From AP-15 sp035538335 (GTDB lineage: Bacteria > Pseudomonadota > Alphaproteobacteria > ATCC43930 > CGMCC-115725), in NCBI GenBank assembly GCA_035538335.1, contig DATLKN010000003.1:72953-136952 (forward strand): a stretch of 64,000 nt of DNA, written 5' to 3'. The position numbers were made by a program, and so were the translations under genes. The notes under the pieces were generated by a model. The model was not told the DNA's origin, made no database searches, and saw only the letters and a program-made list of their open reading frames with translations. This document shows positions 49,094 through 57,777 of the stretch, piece by piece (positions within the stretch are counted from its first letter, which is position 1; each line of letters begins with the position of its first letter).

Positions 49094-50050
49094 TTACAAT
49101 TTCAAGAGCCGCTTGGCGTTGCCGGAAAGGAGCTTTTCCTGGTCGGCGGCGCTGAGCGGCAACGTCTTGATCCACTCGGCGCCCGACTGGTTGTCGACGA
49201 AGGGGTAATCGATCGAGAAGAGGATGCGGTCGATCCCCAGCTCCATAACGCAGCACAAGAGCGCCGGGTCGGAGAAGAAGCCGCTCGTCGTCACCCAGAA
49301 ATGCTCGCAGAAGGTGTCGCGGAAGCTGCCGGGGTGGCCGTCGCGCGCGAGCCCCATGTTGATCCGCCACAGGTAGAACGGCAGCCCCTCGCCCAAATGG
49401 CCGAGGATGATCTTCAGCCCCGGATATTTGTCGAAGACGCCGGAAAGAACGAGGCGGATGCCCTGCGTTGCGGTCTCGACCGTGAAGCCCCAGGCGGCGC
49501 GCAAGAGCGAGGGGTGTTCCTTGACGTAATCCTGGTAATAGGCCTCGACGACGGCGGGGTGCGGGATCGCCGGGTGCAGGTAGAGCGGCACGTCGAGGGC
49601 GGCGGCGCGCTCGAAGACCGGCCAGAAGCGCTTGTCGTCGAGAAAAAGGCCGTTCGTCAGGCCATGCACCATCGCGCCCTTGAAGCCGAGGCGGGTGACG
49701 GTGCGTTCGAGTTCGTCGGCGGCGGCCTTGGGATTAGGCGTCGGCAGCGCGGCGAAGGCGGCGAAGCGGTCGGAATGGGCACGCACCGTCTCGTGGAGGC
49801 GGTCGTTGGCGCCGCGCGCCAGCCCGACCGCCGTTTCGGCGTCGAGCTTTTGCAGGGACGGGGCGGCGTGCGACAGCACTTGCAGGTCGATCCCGGCCGC
49901 GTCCATCTCGGCGATGCGGCCCTGCCCCACATCGTCGAGGCGTTCGGCGACGCGCGCCGGCGTCTGCGCGTCGATGCCGGTGAAGTGCCGCTTCACCTCC
50001 GCGTCGGCGTAGTGCTCTTCAAGGGCGACGATGTAGGGTTTCGTGGACAT
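49094..50050 (-). CDS. Amidohydrolase family 2, gamma-resorcylate-decarboxylase-like
   Basis: The 318-aa protein starts YIVALEEHYAD, the N-terminus of the gamma-resorcylate decarboxylase subgroup, in which Glu-x-His (here EEH) replaces HxH as metal ligands. Further matches: PLYLHPAIP, IILGHLGEGLPFYLWRINM and FSIDYPFVDN with the C-terminal Asp. These metal enzymes decarboxylate hydroxybenzoates or split C-C bonds. It is followed upstream on the same strand by cupin and molybdenum hydroxylase genes, fitting an aromatic-acid pathway (inference). Confidence 0.87.
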   Translation of the reverse strand: MSTKPYIVALEEHYADAEVKRHFTGIDAQTPARVAERLDDVGQGRIAEMDAAGIDLQVLSHAAPSLQKLDAETAVGLARGANDRLHETVRAHSDRFAAFAALPTPNPKAAADELERTVTRLGFKGAMVHGLTNGLFLDDKRFWPVFERAAALDVPLYLHPAIPHPAVVEAYYQDYVKEHPSLLRAAWGFTVETATQGIRLVLSGVFDKYPGLKIILGHLGEGLPFYLWRINMGLARDGHPGSFRDTFCEHFWVTTSGFFSDPALLCCVMELGIDRILFSIDYPFVDNQSGAEWIKTLPLSAADQEKLLSGNAKRLLKL

Positions 50051-50099
50051 CGGTTTCCTTTCATTCAATGCAAGTCGCGAAGATTGCCTCGCTCCGCTC

Positions 50100-50152
50100 C
50101 CCGCCCCCACCCTAACCCTCCCCCGCAGGCGGGGGAGGGAATGGGAGGGGGT
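50100..50152 (+). repeat. Palindromic repeat, family B
   Basis: The core CCCTCCCCCGCAGGCGGGGG with trailing AGGG forms the hairpin, flanked by CCCCCACCCTAA and ATGGGAGGGGG. It lies between the cupin and amidohydrolase genes of the same strand and touches the cupin stop. Confidence 0.78.
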
Positions 50153-50679
50153 CAGCGCGCGAGATGCGCGTCGCGGCGGCGGTAGAGGTCCTCGTCGGCA
50201 TAGCCCATCGCCTGCGGCCGCGAGGCGCCGAGCATGACCTGGAAATAGACGGGCTCGAGGCTCTCGTTCTGGAAGCCGTGGATGACGCCCGGCGGGCAGG
50301 CGATCATCTCCCAGGGACCGAGCTTGCGCCGCACCTGCCGCCCCGCCTCGTCCTCGACGAAGACGGTCAGATAGCCCTGCAAGACGAAGAACACCTCCTC
50401 GACCTCGTGGGTGTGGGCGGCGTTCCCCTGCCCCGGCGGCAAATAGATGATGCTGAGCGTGAAGGCGCGCGGCGGAATGGCGTTCGGGTCCTCGTGCTTG
50501 CCGGAGCCGCCGGCGCCGATGAAGCGGTGCTGGGCGCGGCGGTAGCCCTCGGTCTTGGCGTCCTCGAAGGCTTCCCAATCGGGGATCTTGTCGCGGAACC
50601 GGCCGATATAGCGGGCCGCGATCTCTTCGGGCGAGAGATCGGCGACTTCGGGCGGCATCGCGTGGCGGGCCTTGGCCAT
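50152..50679 (-). CDS. Cupin-domain protein
   Basis: The 175-aa protein has a helical N-terminal part (SPEEIAARYIGRFRDKIPDW) and a single cupin barrel: GNAAHTHEVEEVFFVLQGYL (motif 1, His, His, Glu) and PPGVIHGFQNESLEPVYF (motif 2, His). All four metal ligands are present, so a metal dioxygenase or isomerase is possible. It sits between the resorcylate-decarboxylase-like gene and the molybdenum hydroxylase large subunit, 19 bp from the latter. Confidence 0.85.
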   Translation of the reverse strand: MAKARHAMPPEVADLSPEEIAARYIGRFRDKIPDWEAFEDAKTEGYRRAQHRFIGAGGSGKHEDPNAIPPRAFTLSIIYLPPGQGNAAHTHEVEEVFFVLQGYLTVFVEDEAGRQVRRKLGPWEMIACPPGVIHGFQNESLEPVYFQVMLGASRPQAMGYADEDLYRRRDAHLAR

Positions 50680-50698
50680 GTCTTGCTCTCCTTATCGA

Positions 50699-52951
50699 TC
50701 AGGCGGAAGCGTTTGCTCGGGCGGCCTCGATCAAGGCCCACAGCCGCGGCGGCGACAGCGGCAATTCCTTCGGCTCGACGCCGAGGGGTGCGAGCGCCGC
50801 GGCGACCGCATTGGCGATGACCCCGGCCACCGGCACGATGCCGCCCTCGCCCGCCCCCTTGGCGCCGAGCGGGTTGTTGGGCGCGCGGGCGTATTCCAGG
50901 AGGATTGTGCGGATCGCCGGGAAATCGGTCGCGCTCGGCAAGAGGTAGTCGGCGAGCGAACCCGACAGCAGCTGCCCCTCCGCGTCGTAGACCAGCTCCT
51001 CGAGAAAGGTGCCGCCGAGCCCCTGCACGATCCCGCCGATGACCTGGCCCTTCAAGGTCAGCGGATTGATGATGCGCCCGACATCCTCGACCGCGACATA
51101 GTCGAGGACCGCAACATCGCCGGTATGCGGATCGACCGCGACGTGCGCCGCATGCGCGCCGTAGGTGTAGGTGTGCTTGTCGTTGTCGAAGCGCGCCTCG
51201 GCTTCGAGCGGCGCCAGCTCGCCGAGCGCCAGCAGCTTTCCCGGCGCGACAACGGCGTCGTCGGCGACCGCAACGGCGTCCGCCGCGCAGCCCAAGCGCT
51301 CCGCGCCGGCATTGCGGATCGCGTCGAGGAGGCGCTCGGCGGCGAGCAGGATCGCCGAGCCGCCCATCACGACGGCGCGCGAATGAAACGAGCCGAAGCC
51401 TTCCACGACATGGCTCGTCGAGCCGTGAAAGACGCCGCGGATGCGCTCCATCGGCAATTCGAGCGCATCGGCGGCGATCTGCGCGAAAACCGTCTCGAGC
51501 CCCTGCCCGACGGCGGAGGAGCCGACATAGACCGCGACCCTGCCGTCCGCTTCGAGCGCGAGCCGGGCGCTCTCAGCGGGGCCGGCGGCGCCGCCCTCGA
51601 CAAACGGCCCGATCGCCAGCCCGTGCCAGCGGCCGCCGACGAGCTTGCCTTGCAGTTCCGCCTTCTCGGCCCAGCCGATCTCGGCGAGACAGCGGTCGAG
51701 GGTCATCCGATAGTCGCCGCTGTCGAGCTCGTCTTTTTTCTCGAAGGGCGTCAGGGTGGCGAGGGGATAGGGCATTTCATCGGCCGCGACGAGGTTGCGG
51801 CGGCGGAATTCGACCGGGTCGATGCGCAGCTCCTTCGCCGCCAGGTCGATCAGCCGCTCGCGGAAGAAATCGGCTTCGAAGCGGCCCGGGCCGCGATAGG
51901 TGCCGACCGGCGTCTTGTTCGAGAGATGGAGCGCGGCTTCGATGCGGATGTCGGGGATGCGGTAGGGGCCGGAGAGAAACTGCGCGACGTTGCGGCCGCC
52001 GACCATGCCGTTGGTGCGGGTGTAGGCGCCGATATCGACCTCGATGCGGCCGCGCAATGCGAGGATCGTGCCGTCGCCGTCGCAGGCAATTTCAAGCTCG
52101 GCGCGCGCCTCTCGCGCATGGTTCGCCGACATCAGGTGTTCGCGCCGGTCCTCGATCCATTTGACGGGGCGGCCCGAAAGCCGCGCCGCGAACGGGATCA
52201 GGAAATCCTCGGGATAGAACTCGCCGCGCATGCCGAAGCCGCCGCCGACATCGTGTTCGACCATCTCGATCGCCTCGACGGAGAGGCCGAGCTGACCGGC
52301 GAGGATGCGGCGGTTGAAGAACGCGACCTTCGAGGCGCCATAGACCGTGAGCCGCCCGGCGGCGGCGTCCCATTCCGCCATCACCCCGCGCGGCTCCATC
52401 GTGAGCGCAGTGTGGCGTTGCACGGCGAAGCTTTCCCGGCGCCGGTATGGGGCGCGCGCAAAGGCGCCCTCCGCGTCGCCCTTCGCCGCCGTATAGAGCA
52501 CCGCGAGATTGCTGCCTGTCTCCGGAAAGAGCAGCTCGCCGGAGGGCAGCGGCGCGATGTCGAGCGCGACCAGCTCGAGCGCGTCCTCGGCGATGGCTGC
52601 GCTGTCCGCAAGCACGACGGCTATCGGCTCACCGACATAGCGCACCCTGTCCTCGGCGAGGACCGGCTGATGAAAGGGCTCCAGCTCCTTCATCGGCTGC
52701 AGCCGGATCGGGATCTTCGGCACGCCGGCGGCCCAATCGGCCGCCGTGACGAGGCGATGGACGCCGGGCAGCGCCAGCGCCGCCGCGCCGTCGAGCCGGC
52801 GGATCAGCCCGTGCGCGACGGGGCTGCGCAGGATCGCGGCGTAGAAGAGGCCCGGCCGTTCGAGGTCGTCGACATATTCGCCGCGGCCGCGCAGAAACCG
52901 CAAATCCTCGACCCGCTCGACCGGGCTGCCGATATAGCGGTTCGCCGTCAT
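50699..52951 (-). CDS. Molybdenum hydroxylase large subunit (xanthine dehydrogenase/CoxL family)
   Basis: The 750-aa protein is a molybdopterin-cytosine-dinucleotide-type subunit. Landmarks are RFLRGRGEYVDDL, HDVGGGFGMRGEFYPED, the loop TYRGPGRFEADFFRERLID (so not a CO dehydrogenase, which has a cysteine loop), VGSSAVGQGLETVFAQIAA and the catalytic Glu in KGAGEGGIVPV. It overlaps the Fe-S subunit gene by 4 bp. No FAD subunit gene is adjacent, so electrons must leave through the Fe-S subunit to another acceptor or an FAD subunit encoded elsewhere. Confidence 0.92.
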   Translation of the reverse strand: MTANRYIGSPVERVEDLRFLRGRGEYVDDLERPGLFYAAILRSPVAHGLIRRLDGAAALALPGVHRLVTAADWAAGVPKIPIRLQPMKELEPFHQPVLAEDRVRYVGEPIAVVLADSAAIAEDALELVALDIAPLPSGELLFPETGSNLAVLYTAAKGDAEGAFARAPYRRRESFAVQRHTALTMEPRGVMAEWDAAAGRLTVYGASKVAFFNRRILAGQLGLSVEAIEMVEHDVGGGFGMRGEFYPEDFLIPFAARLSGRPVKWIEDRREHLMSANHAREARAELEIACDGDGTILALRGRIEVDIGAYTRTNGMVGGRNVAQFLSGPYRIPDIRIEAALHLSNKTPVGTYRGPGRFEADFFRERLIDLAAKELRIDPVEFRRRNLVAADEMPYPLATLTPFEKKDELDSGDYRMTLDRCLAEIGWAEKAELQGKLVGGRWHGLAIGPFVEGGAAGPAESARLALEADGRVAVYVGSSAVGQGLETVFAQIAADALELPMERIRGVFHGSTSHVVEGFGSFHSRAVVMGGSAILLAAERLLDAIRNAGAERLGCAADAVAVADDAVVAPGKLLALGELAPLEAEARFDNDKHTYTYGAHAAHVAVDPHTGDVAVLDYVAVEDVGRIINPLTLKGQVIGGIVQGLGGTFLEELVYDAEGQLLSGSLADYLLPSATDFPAIRTILLEYARAPNNPLGAKGAGEGGIVPVAGVIANAVAAALAPLGVEPKELPLSPPRLWALIEAARANASA

Positions 52952-53418
52952 GCGCGCCTGCGGTAATGGGCGCGCGCTTCGAGCACCGCCTCGACGATGC
53001 CGACATAGCCGGTGCAGCGGCACAGATTGCCCGACAACGCTTCGCGGATGCGCCCGGCATCGGCCCCGGGCTCGGCCGAGAGCAGCGCATGCGCGGTGAC
53101 GAGCATGCCCGGCGTGCAGAAGCCGCATTGCAGCGCGTGATGCTTGCGGAAGGCCGCCTGCAGCGGCGTCAGCGCCGCGTCATCGCCGAGGCCCTCGACC
53201 GTGACCACCCGCGTCCCTTCCGCCTGCACCGCGAAGATCAGGCAGGCACGCGCCGGCATGCCGTCGAGGAGCACCGTGCAGGCGCCGCACACCCCGTGCT
53301 CGCAGCCCAGATGCGTGCCGGTGAGGCCGAGCGAGTGGCGCAGGCAATCGGCGAGGCTCAGGCGCGGCTCGACCTCGACCGCGACGCGCTTGCCGTTGAC
53401 TTCGAACGCGGTGCGCAT
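52948..53418 (-). CDS. Molybdenum hydroxylase small subunit, 2x[2Fe-2S]
   Basis: The 156-aa protein has a plant-type ferredoxin domain with CEHGVCGACTVLLDGMPARAC (residues ~40-60 region) and a C-terminal [2Fe-2S] domain with LQCGFCTPGM and LSGNLCRCTGYVGIVEAV. ATG 53418 is chosen because the sequence from MRTAFEVNGKRVAVEV matches family starts; an upstream start at 53526 would add unrelated residues. It is the first gene of this unit: small subunit, large subunit, cupin, hydrolase. Confidence 0.93.
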   Translation of the reverse strand: MRTAFEVNGKRVAVEVEPRLSLADCLRHSLGLTGTHLGCEHGVCGACTVLLDGMPARACLIFAVQAEGTRVVTVEGLGDDAALTPLQAAFRKHHALQCGFCTPGMLVTAHALLSAEPGADAGRIREALSGNLCRCTGYVGIVEAVLEARAHYRRRA

Positions 53419-53558
53419 CGCGCCACTATACGCGATCGGCGCGCGCGCCGCGCCGATCATATCGGCGCCCGGCACCGGACGCCGGGCTCCCGGAGCACAC
53501 GGTTGATTAACACCTGCCGTGTACAAGGAACGACACCTCCAAATCGGGATACGAGCAC

Positions 53559-53861
53559 GTGCAGAACTATGGCCGGACGGCGGTCGACATCACCGCAAAC
53601 AGCAATAATGCGCAGAGCGGCGCGGAGCGCCGCCGGCATCCGCGCCAGCGCGTAATGAAGAGCGCGGCCATTGTCTTCAGCGGCGGCAATTGCAGCATCG
53701 GCTGCCACATTCTCGACGTGTCCGAAACGGGCGCCCTGCTGATGCCGCTCGACGTATTGTCGTGCCCCACGGAGTTCGTGCTCAAGCCTCGCATCGGCGG
53801 CGAACGCAATTGCGAAGTCGTGTGGCGCAGCGGCACGAAAATCGGCGTGCGATATTTTTGA
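53559..53861 (+). CDS. PilZ-domain protein
   Basis: PilZ domains bind cyclic di-GMP. The 100-aa protein has the first motif as ERRRHPRQRV (residues 23-32) and the second as DVSETGALL (residues 53-61, matching DxSxxG). It is a stand-alone effector of the small alphaproteobacterial type, with VVWRSGTKIGVRYF at the end. GTG 53559 is the best start; no ATG lies before the RxxxR motif. Confidence 0.87.
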   Translation: MQNYGRTAVDITANSNNAQSGAERRRHPRQRVMKSAAIVFSGGNCSIGCHILDVSETGALLMPLDVLSCPTEFVLKPRIGGERNCEVVWRSGTKIGVRYF

Positions 53862-53915
53862 CGCCGCAAGGGCCTGGTGCCCGGCGTTCCGCCGCAAACA
53901 GGCGATCTCGCCCGC

Positions 53916-54929
53916 CTACGGCGCTGGGCGCTGTCCTTGTGCGATCGCCGGCGGCCGGCCGCCTGCCAGCCCGGCGCGCACCGGCAGGGGCGGCGCGGGA
54001 TGGCGGCCGCAAACGAGGTTCCAATAGGCCCAGGAGCGGGCATCGAAGATGCCGGGCGGGGCATCTTCCAATACGTCGCGGTAGTCGTCGGCGCCGACAA
54101 TGCCACGCAAGGCCGCCAAATCCTCGGCGGTGCCATAGACCATCAGATGCGCGAGAAACTGCCGCGGATCTGCGAGAGCCCTCTCCGGCTCATCGAACCA
54201 GATCACGCGGCGGGCGACGCGCAGCAACTCCGGCGTCCGCGGCAATGTTTTCACGATTTGCTCCTGCTCGGGTCCGCGCGCCGCACGTGCGGCGTCAAAA
54301 AGACGAGCCGGATCGACCGCCGCGACAGCGGCGCGCAGGCGCTCGCGTGCCTCGTTCGGCACATCGGGAACGTCATCGAATAAGCTGAGCGCCTTCAGCG
54401 TGATCAGCGGGTTGAAACTGCGGCCATAGACCGTGATGCCGGCGGCGAGCATCCGCGGCAGGTCGATGCCGTGGCGGATCAGCGCGTCGATGTCGATGTA
54501 ATCGCGCGCCTGGGCGCGTTGCTGGACGACGGCCGCCTTGGTGCCGGCGATATCGAGAAGCGAGGCAACGTGCACCTTTGAGCCCTCGGCCGGCTCGCGC
54601 GGCGCCACCTGGCCGAGCGAAAGATTGCCAAAGAACGACACCAGCACCGGACCGCCGCGCTCGAGACGGCAGGTCAAGGTGTGGGAGGCGACCTGAATCT
54701 GCTCGGCGCCGGTGAGATATGGGACCTCGCCGAAGAGAACGGCAGGATCGAACTCCGTGCGAGAGAAGAAGTCGAAATCGAGCGACTGTCGGTGGCCCAG
54801 CCGCAGCGCCAGCGCCGTCCCGCCGTAGAGCGTGAAATGGCCGGGGGTCACGTCCAGCTCAGCCCACAGCCGGCGCTGCGGCGGCGGTAGTATGTCGAGC
54901 CTCGGCCGGAAAGAACCCATGACGCCCAT
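53916..54929 (-). CDS. AbiEii/AbiGii-like nucleotidyltransferase
   Basis: The 337-aa protein (ATG 54929; 54920 is an alternative) carries a nucleotidyltransferase motif, FTLYGGTALALRLGHRQSLDFDFFSR, the GG...DFD signature of the AbiEii toxin family. LLDIAGTKAAVVQQRAQARDYIDIDAL is the second conserved block. The C-terminal ~120 residues (RVARRVIWFDEPERALADPRQFL) have no recognised domain. No antitoxin (AbiEi) gene is adjacent, so this may be a solitary NTase rather than a type IV toxin-antitoxin system. Confidence 0.82.
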   Translation of the reverse strand: MGVMGSFRPRLDILPPPQRRLWAELDVTPGHFTLYGGTALALRLGHRQSLDFDFFSRTEFDPAVLFGEVPYLTGAEQIQVASHTLTCRLERGGPVLVSFFGNLSLGQVAPREPAEGSKVHVASLLDIAGTKAAVVQQRAQARDYIDIDALIRHGIDLPRMLAAGITVYGRSFNPLITLKALSLFDDVPDVPNEARERLRAAVAAVDPARLFDAARAARGPEQEQIVKTLPRTPELLRVARRVIWFDEPERALADPRQFLAHLMVYGTAEDLAALRGIVGADDYRDVLEDAPPGIFDARSWAYWNLVCGRHPAPPLPVRAGLAGGRPPAIAQGQRPAP

Positions 54930-54978
54930 AGTATACGCTAGGATCGCGGCGGATTGAGTTATCCGGAGCAACGCCCCG

Positions 54979-56142
54979 ATGCGCATCACCGCGATCCGCG
55001 ACATCGTCGCCCCGATCAGTTCGGCGATCGCCAACGCCTATATCGATTTCAGCGCGATGACGGCGAGCGTCGTCGCGGTGCATTGCGAGCTGGGCGGCGG
55101 ACGCCGGGTCGCTGGCTTCGGCTTCAACTCGAACGGCCGCTACGCGGTGCAGGGGCTGTTGCGCGAGCGCTTCATCCCGCGCCTGCTCGCGGCCGAGCCC
55201 GAGAGCCTGCTCGACGACAAGGGGCTGATCGAGCCCGAAAGGGCCTGGGCGGCGATGATGAAGAACGAGAAGCCGGGCGGGCACGGCGAGCGCTCGGTTG
55301 CGGTCGGCGTGCTCGACATGGCGCTGTGGGACGCGCGCGCCAAGGCGGAAGGGGTGCCGCTGTGGCGATTGCTCGCCGACCGCCGCGGCATCGGCGCCGT
55401 CGATCCGCGCGCCTGGGTCTATGCGGCCGGCGGCTATTACTATCCCGGCAAGGGGATCGCGGCGCTCGAGGAGGAAGTGCGCCGCTACCGCGGCCTCGGC
55501 TACGCCGCCGTCAAGATCAAGATCGGCGGCGCGCCGCTCGCGGAGGATTTGCGGCGCATCGAGGCGGTGCTGTCGATCGTCGGCAAGGGCGACAATCTGG
55601 CGGTCGATGCGAACGGCCGCTTCGGCCTCGACGAGGCGTTTCAATATGCCGATGCGCTCGCCCCCTATGGGCTGCGCTGGTACGAGGAGCCGCTCGACCC
55701 GCTCGACTATCTGGGCCATGCGCTCCTCGCCGAGCGCTACGGCCCGCCCATCGCCACCGGCGAAAACCTGTTCTCGACGCTCGACGCGCGCAACCTCGTG
55801 CGGCATGGCGGGCTGCGCGCCGACCGCGACGTGCTGCAGTTCGATCCGGCGCTCTCCTACGGACTCGTCGAATATCTGCGCACGATCGCAATGCTGGAGC
55901 GGCACGGCTGGGCGGCACGGCGCTGCGTCCCGCATGGCGGGCACCAGTTCGCGCTCAACATCGCGGTCGGGCTCGGGCTCGGCGGCAACGAATCCTACCC
56001 CGAGGTGTTCGCCCCCTTCGGCGGCTTCGCCGACGATTGCCCGGTCGAGGAGGGGCTGGTGCGGCTGCCCGAGATCCCGGGCATCGGCTTCGAGGCGAAG
56101 GCTGCGCTCTATCGGGTCATGCGGCCGCTCGCCGAGACATGA
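54979..56142 (+). CDS. tarD: D(-)-tartrate dehydratase (enolase superfamily)
   Basis: TarD dehydrates D-tartrate to oxaloacetate. The 387-aa protein is very close to the Bradyrhizobium japonicum enzyme as I remember it: NAYIDFSAMTASVVAV, GFGFNSNGRY, AAMMKNEKPGGHGERSVAVG, YAAGGYYYPGKG. Catalytic residues fit: Lys179/Lys181 in VKIKIGG, Asp210 in VDANGRF, Glu236 in YEEPLDPLDY, Glu262 in ATGENLFS and His322 in PHGGHQ. gpmI follows after 50 bp on the same strand. It is 49 bp from the divergent NTase gene. Confidence 0.9.
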   Translation: MRITAIRDIVAPISSAIANAYIDFSAMTASVVAVHCELGGGRRVAGFGFNSNGRYAVQGLLRERFIPRLLAAEPESLLDDKGLIEPERAWAAMMKNEKPGGHGERSVAVGVLDMALWDARAKAEGVPLWRLLADRRGIGAVDPRAWVYAAGGYYYPGKGIAALEEEVRRYRGLGYAAVKIKIGGAPLAEDLRRIEAVLSIVGKGDNLAVDANGRFGLDEAFQYADALAPYGLRWYEEPLDPLDYLGHALLAERYGPPIATGENLFSTLDARNLVRHGGLRADRDVLQFDPALSYGLVEYLRTIAMLERHGWAARRCVPHGGHQFALNIAVGLGLGGNESYPEVFAPFGGFADDCPVEEGLVRLPEIPGIGFEAKAALYRVMRPLAET

Positions 56143-56192
56143 GGCGGCAGGCCGCGCTATATACCCGCAAGAACCGCCTGACCGGAGGCCCG

Positions 56193-57758
56193 ATGCCGCA
56201 GTGTTTCCACCGCCCGAAGCCGCTCGTCCTGTGCATCCTCGACGGCTGGGGCGAACGCCGGGACGGCGCCGACAACGCGATCGAGAGCGCGAAGACCCCG
56301 AACTGGCACGGTTTCCTGAAACGCTGGCCGCACGGCCAACTCGAAGCGAGCGAGCATTATGTCGGGCTGCCCGACGGCCAGATGGGGAATTCCGAGGTCG
56401 GGCACACCAATCTCGGCGCCGGGCGGCTGGTATTGCAGGACTTGCCGCGGATCGATGCGGCGATCGCCGCGGGCGAGATCAAGCGCCTGCCGGCGTTACG
56501 GGAATTCATCGCTAAGCTGAAGCAGAGCGGCGGCCGGGTGCACCTCCTCGGCCTCCTCTCGCCCGGCGGCGTGCATTCGCACCAGCACCAGTTGGCGGCG
56601 CTCGCGCGCATCCTCGCCGACGCCGGGATCAGGGTCGCGGTGCACAGTTTTCTCGACGGCCGCGACACGCCGCCGAAGGCTGCGATCGGGTATCTCAAGA
56701 CCTTCGCCGAGGAGGTCGCCGGCAGCGGCGATATCGCGGTCGCGAGCGTCTGCGGGCGCTACTGGGCGATGGACCGCGACAAGCGCTGGGACCGGGTCGA
56801 GGCCGCCTATCGGCTGCTCGCCGAGGGCGAAGGCGAGCATGCCGCCGACCCGAAAGCGGCGGTCGAGGCGGCCTATGCGCGCGGCGAAACGGACGAATTC
56901 GTCGCCCCGACCGCGATCGCCGGGTATAGCGGCATGCAGGACGGCGATGGCCTCTTGATCGGCAACTTCCGCGCCGACCGCGTGCGCGAGATCGCCGCGG
57001 CGCTGCTCGACCCCGATTTTTCGGGCTTCGAGCGCCCGCGCCAGCCCCATTTCGCCGCCGCTCTCGGCCTCGTCGAGTACTCGACAGAACTCAACCGCTT
57101 TCTCGGCACCCTCTTCCCGCCGCAAGACCTCGCCGACACCTTCGGCGAGGTCGTCGCCAAGGCAGGGCTGAAGCAACTGCGCATCGCCGAGACCGAGAAA
57201 TACGCCCACGTCACATTTTTCTTCAACGGCGGGCGCGAGACCGTGTTTCCCGGCGAGGAGCGCATCCTCGTGCCCTCGCCCAAGGTCAAGACCTATGACC
57301 TGAAGCCCGAGATGTCGGCCTTCGAGGTCACCGACAAGGTCGTCGAGGCGATCGCGAGCGGCCGGTTCGACGTGGTCGTCATCAATTACGCGAACGCCGA
57401 CATGGTCGGGCATACGGGCCGGCTCGACGCCGCGAGGGCGGCGGTCGAGGCGGTCGACTCTTGCCTCGGCCGCCTCGCGCAAGCCGTCGAGGAGGCGGGC
57501 GGCACGCTCGTCATCACCGCCGACCACGGCAACGCCGAGATGATGCGCGACCCCGAGACCGGCGAGCCGCACACCGCGCACACGCTCAACCCGGTGCCGC
57601 TGATCTTCGTCAACCCGCCCTTCGCGATCGCGCGCGTCGCGCAAGGCCGCCTCGCCGACGTCGCCCCGACCCTGCTCGAACTCTTGGGCCTGCCGAAGCC
57701 GAAGGCGATGACCGGCCGCCCGCTGATCGAAGCGGCGGAGCGGCGCGCCGCGGGATAG
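56193..57758 (+). CDS. gpmI: 2,3-bisphosphoglycerate-independent phosphoglycerate mutase
   Basis: GpmI interconverts 3- and 2-phosphoglycerate in glycolysis/gluconeogenesis, using Mn. The 521-aa protein has VLCILDGWGERRDGADNAI (metal Asp17), the phosphoserine Ser67 in GQMGNSEVGHTNLGAGR, HSFLDGRDTPPKAA, and the C-terminal metal residues in NADMVGHTG and TADHGNAEMM. ATG 56193 has GGAGG at 8 bp. Oxaloacetate from the preceding tarD would feed gluconeogenesis through this enzyme, a plausible reason for adjacency. Confidence 0.95.
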   Translation: MPQCFHRPKPLVLCILDGWGERRDGADNAIESAKTPNWHGFLKRWPHGQLEASEHYVGLPDGQMGNSEVGHTNLGAGRLVLQDLPRIDAAIAAGEIKRLPALREFIAKLKQSGGRVHLLGLLSPGGVHSHQHQLAALARILADAGIRVAVHSFLDGRDTPPKAAIGYLKTFAEEVAGSGDIAVASVCGRYWAMDRDKRWDRVEAAYRLLAEGEGEHAADPKAAVEAAYARGETDEFVAPTAIAGYSGMQDGDGLLIGNFRADRVREIAAALLDPDFSGFERPRQPHFAAALGLVEYSTELNRFLGTLFPPQDLADTFGEVVAKAGLKQLRIAETEKYAHVTFFFNGGRETVFPGEERILVPSPKVKTYDLKPEMSAFEVTDKVVEAIASGRFDVVVINYANADMVGHTGRLDAARAAVEAVDSCLGRLAQAVEEAGGTLVITADHGNAEMMRDPETGEPHTAHTLNPVPLIFVNPPFAIARVAQGRLADVAPTLLELLGLPKPKAMTGRPLIEAAERRAAG

Positions 57759-57777
57759 GGTCGACGGCTGCCGCGGT

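Noticed and set aside
50672..52966. Plus-strand open frame across the molybdenum hydroxylase gene
   Set aside because: Antisense frame rich in Arg, Asp and His, without domains; the minus-strand hydroxylase is clear.
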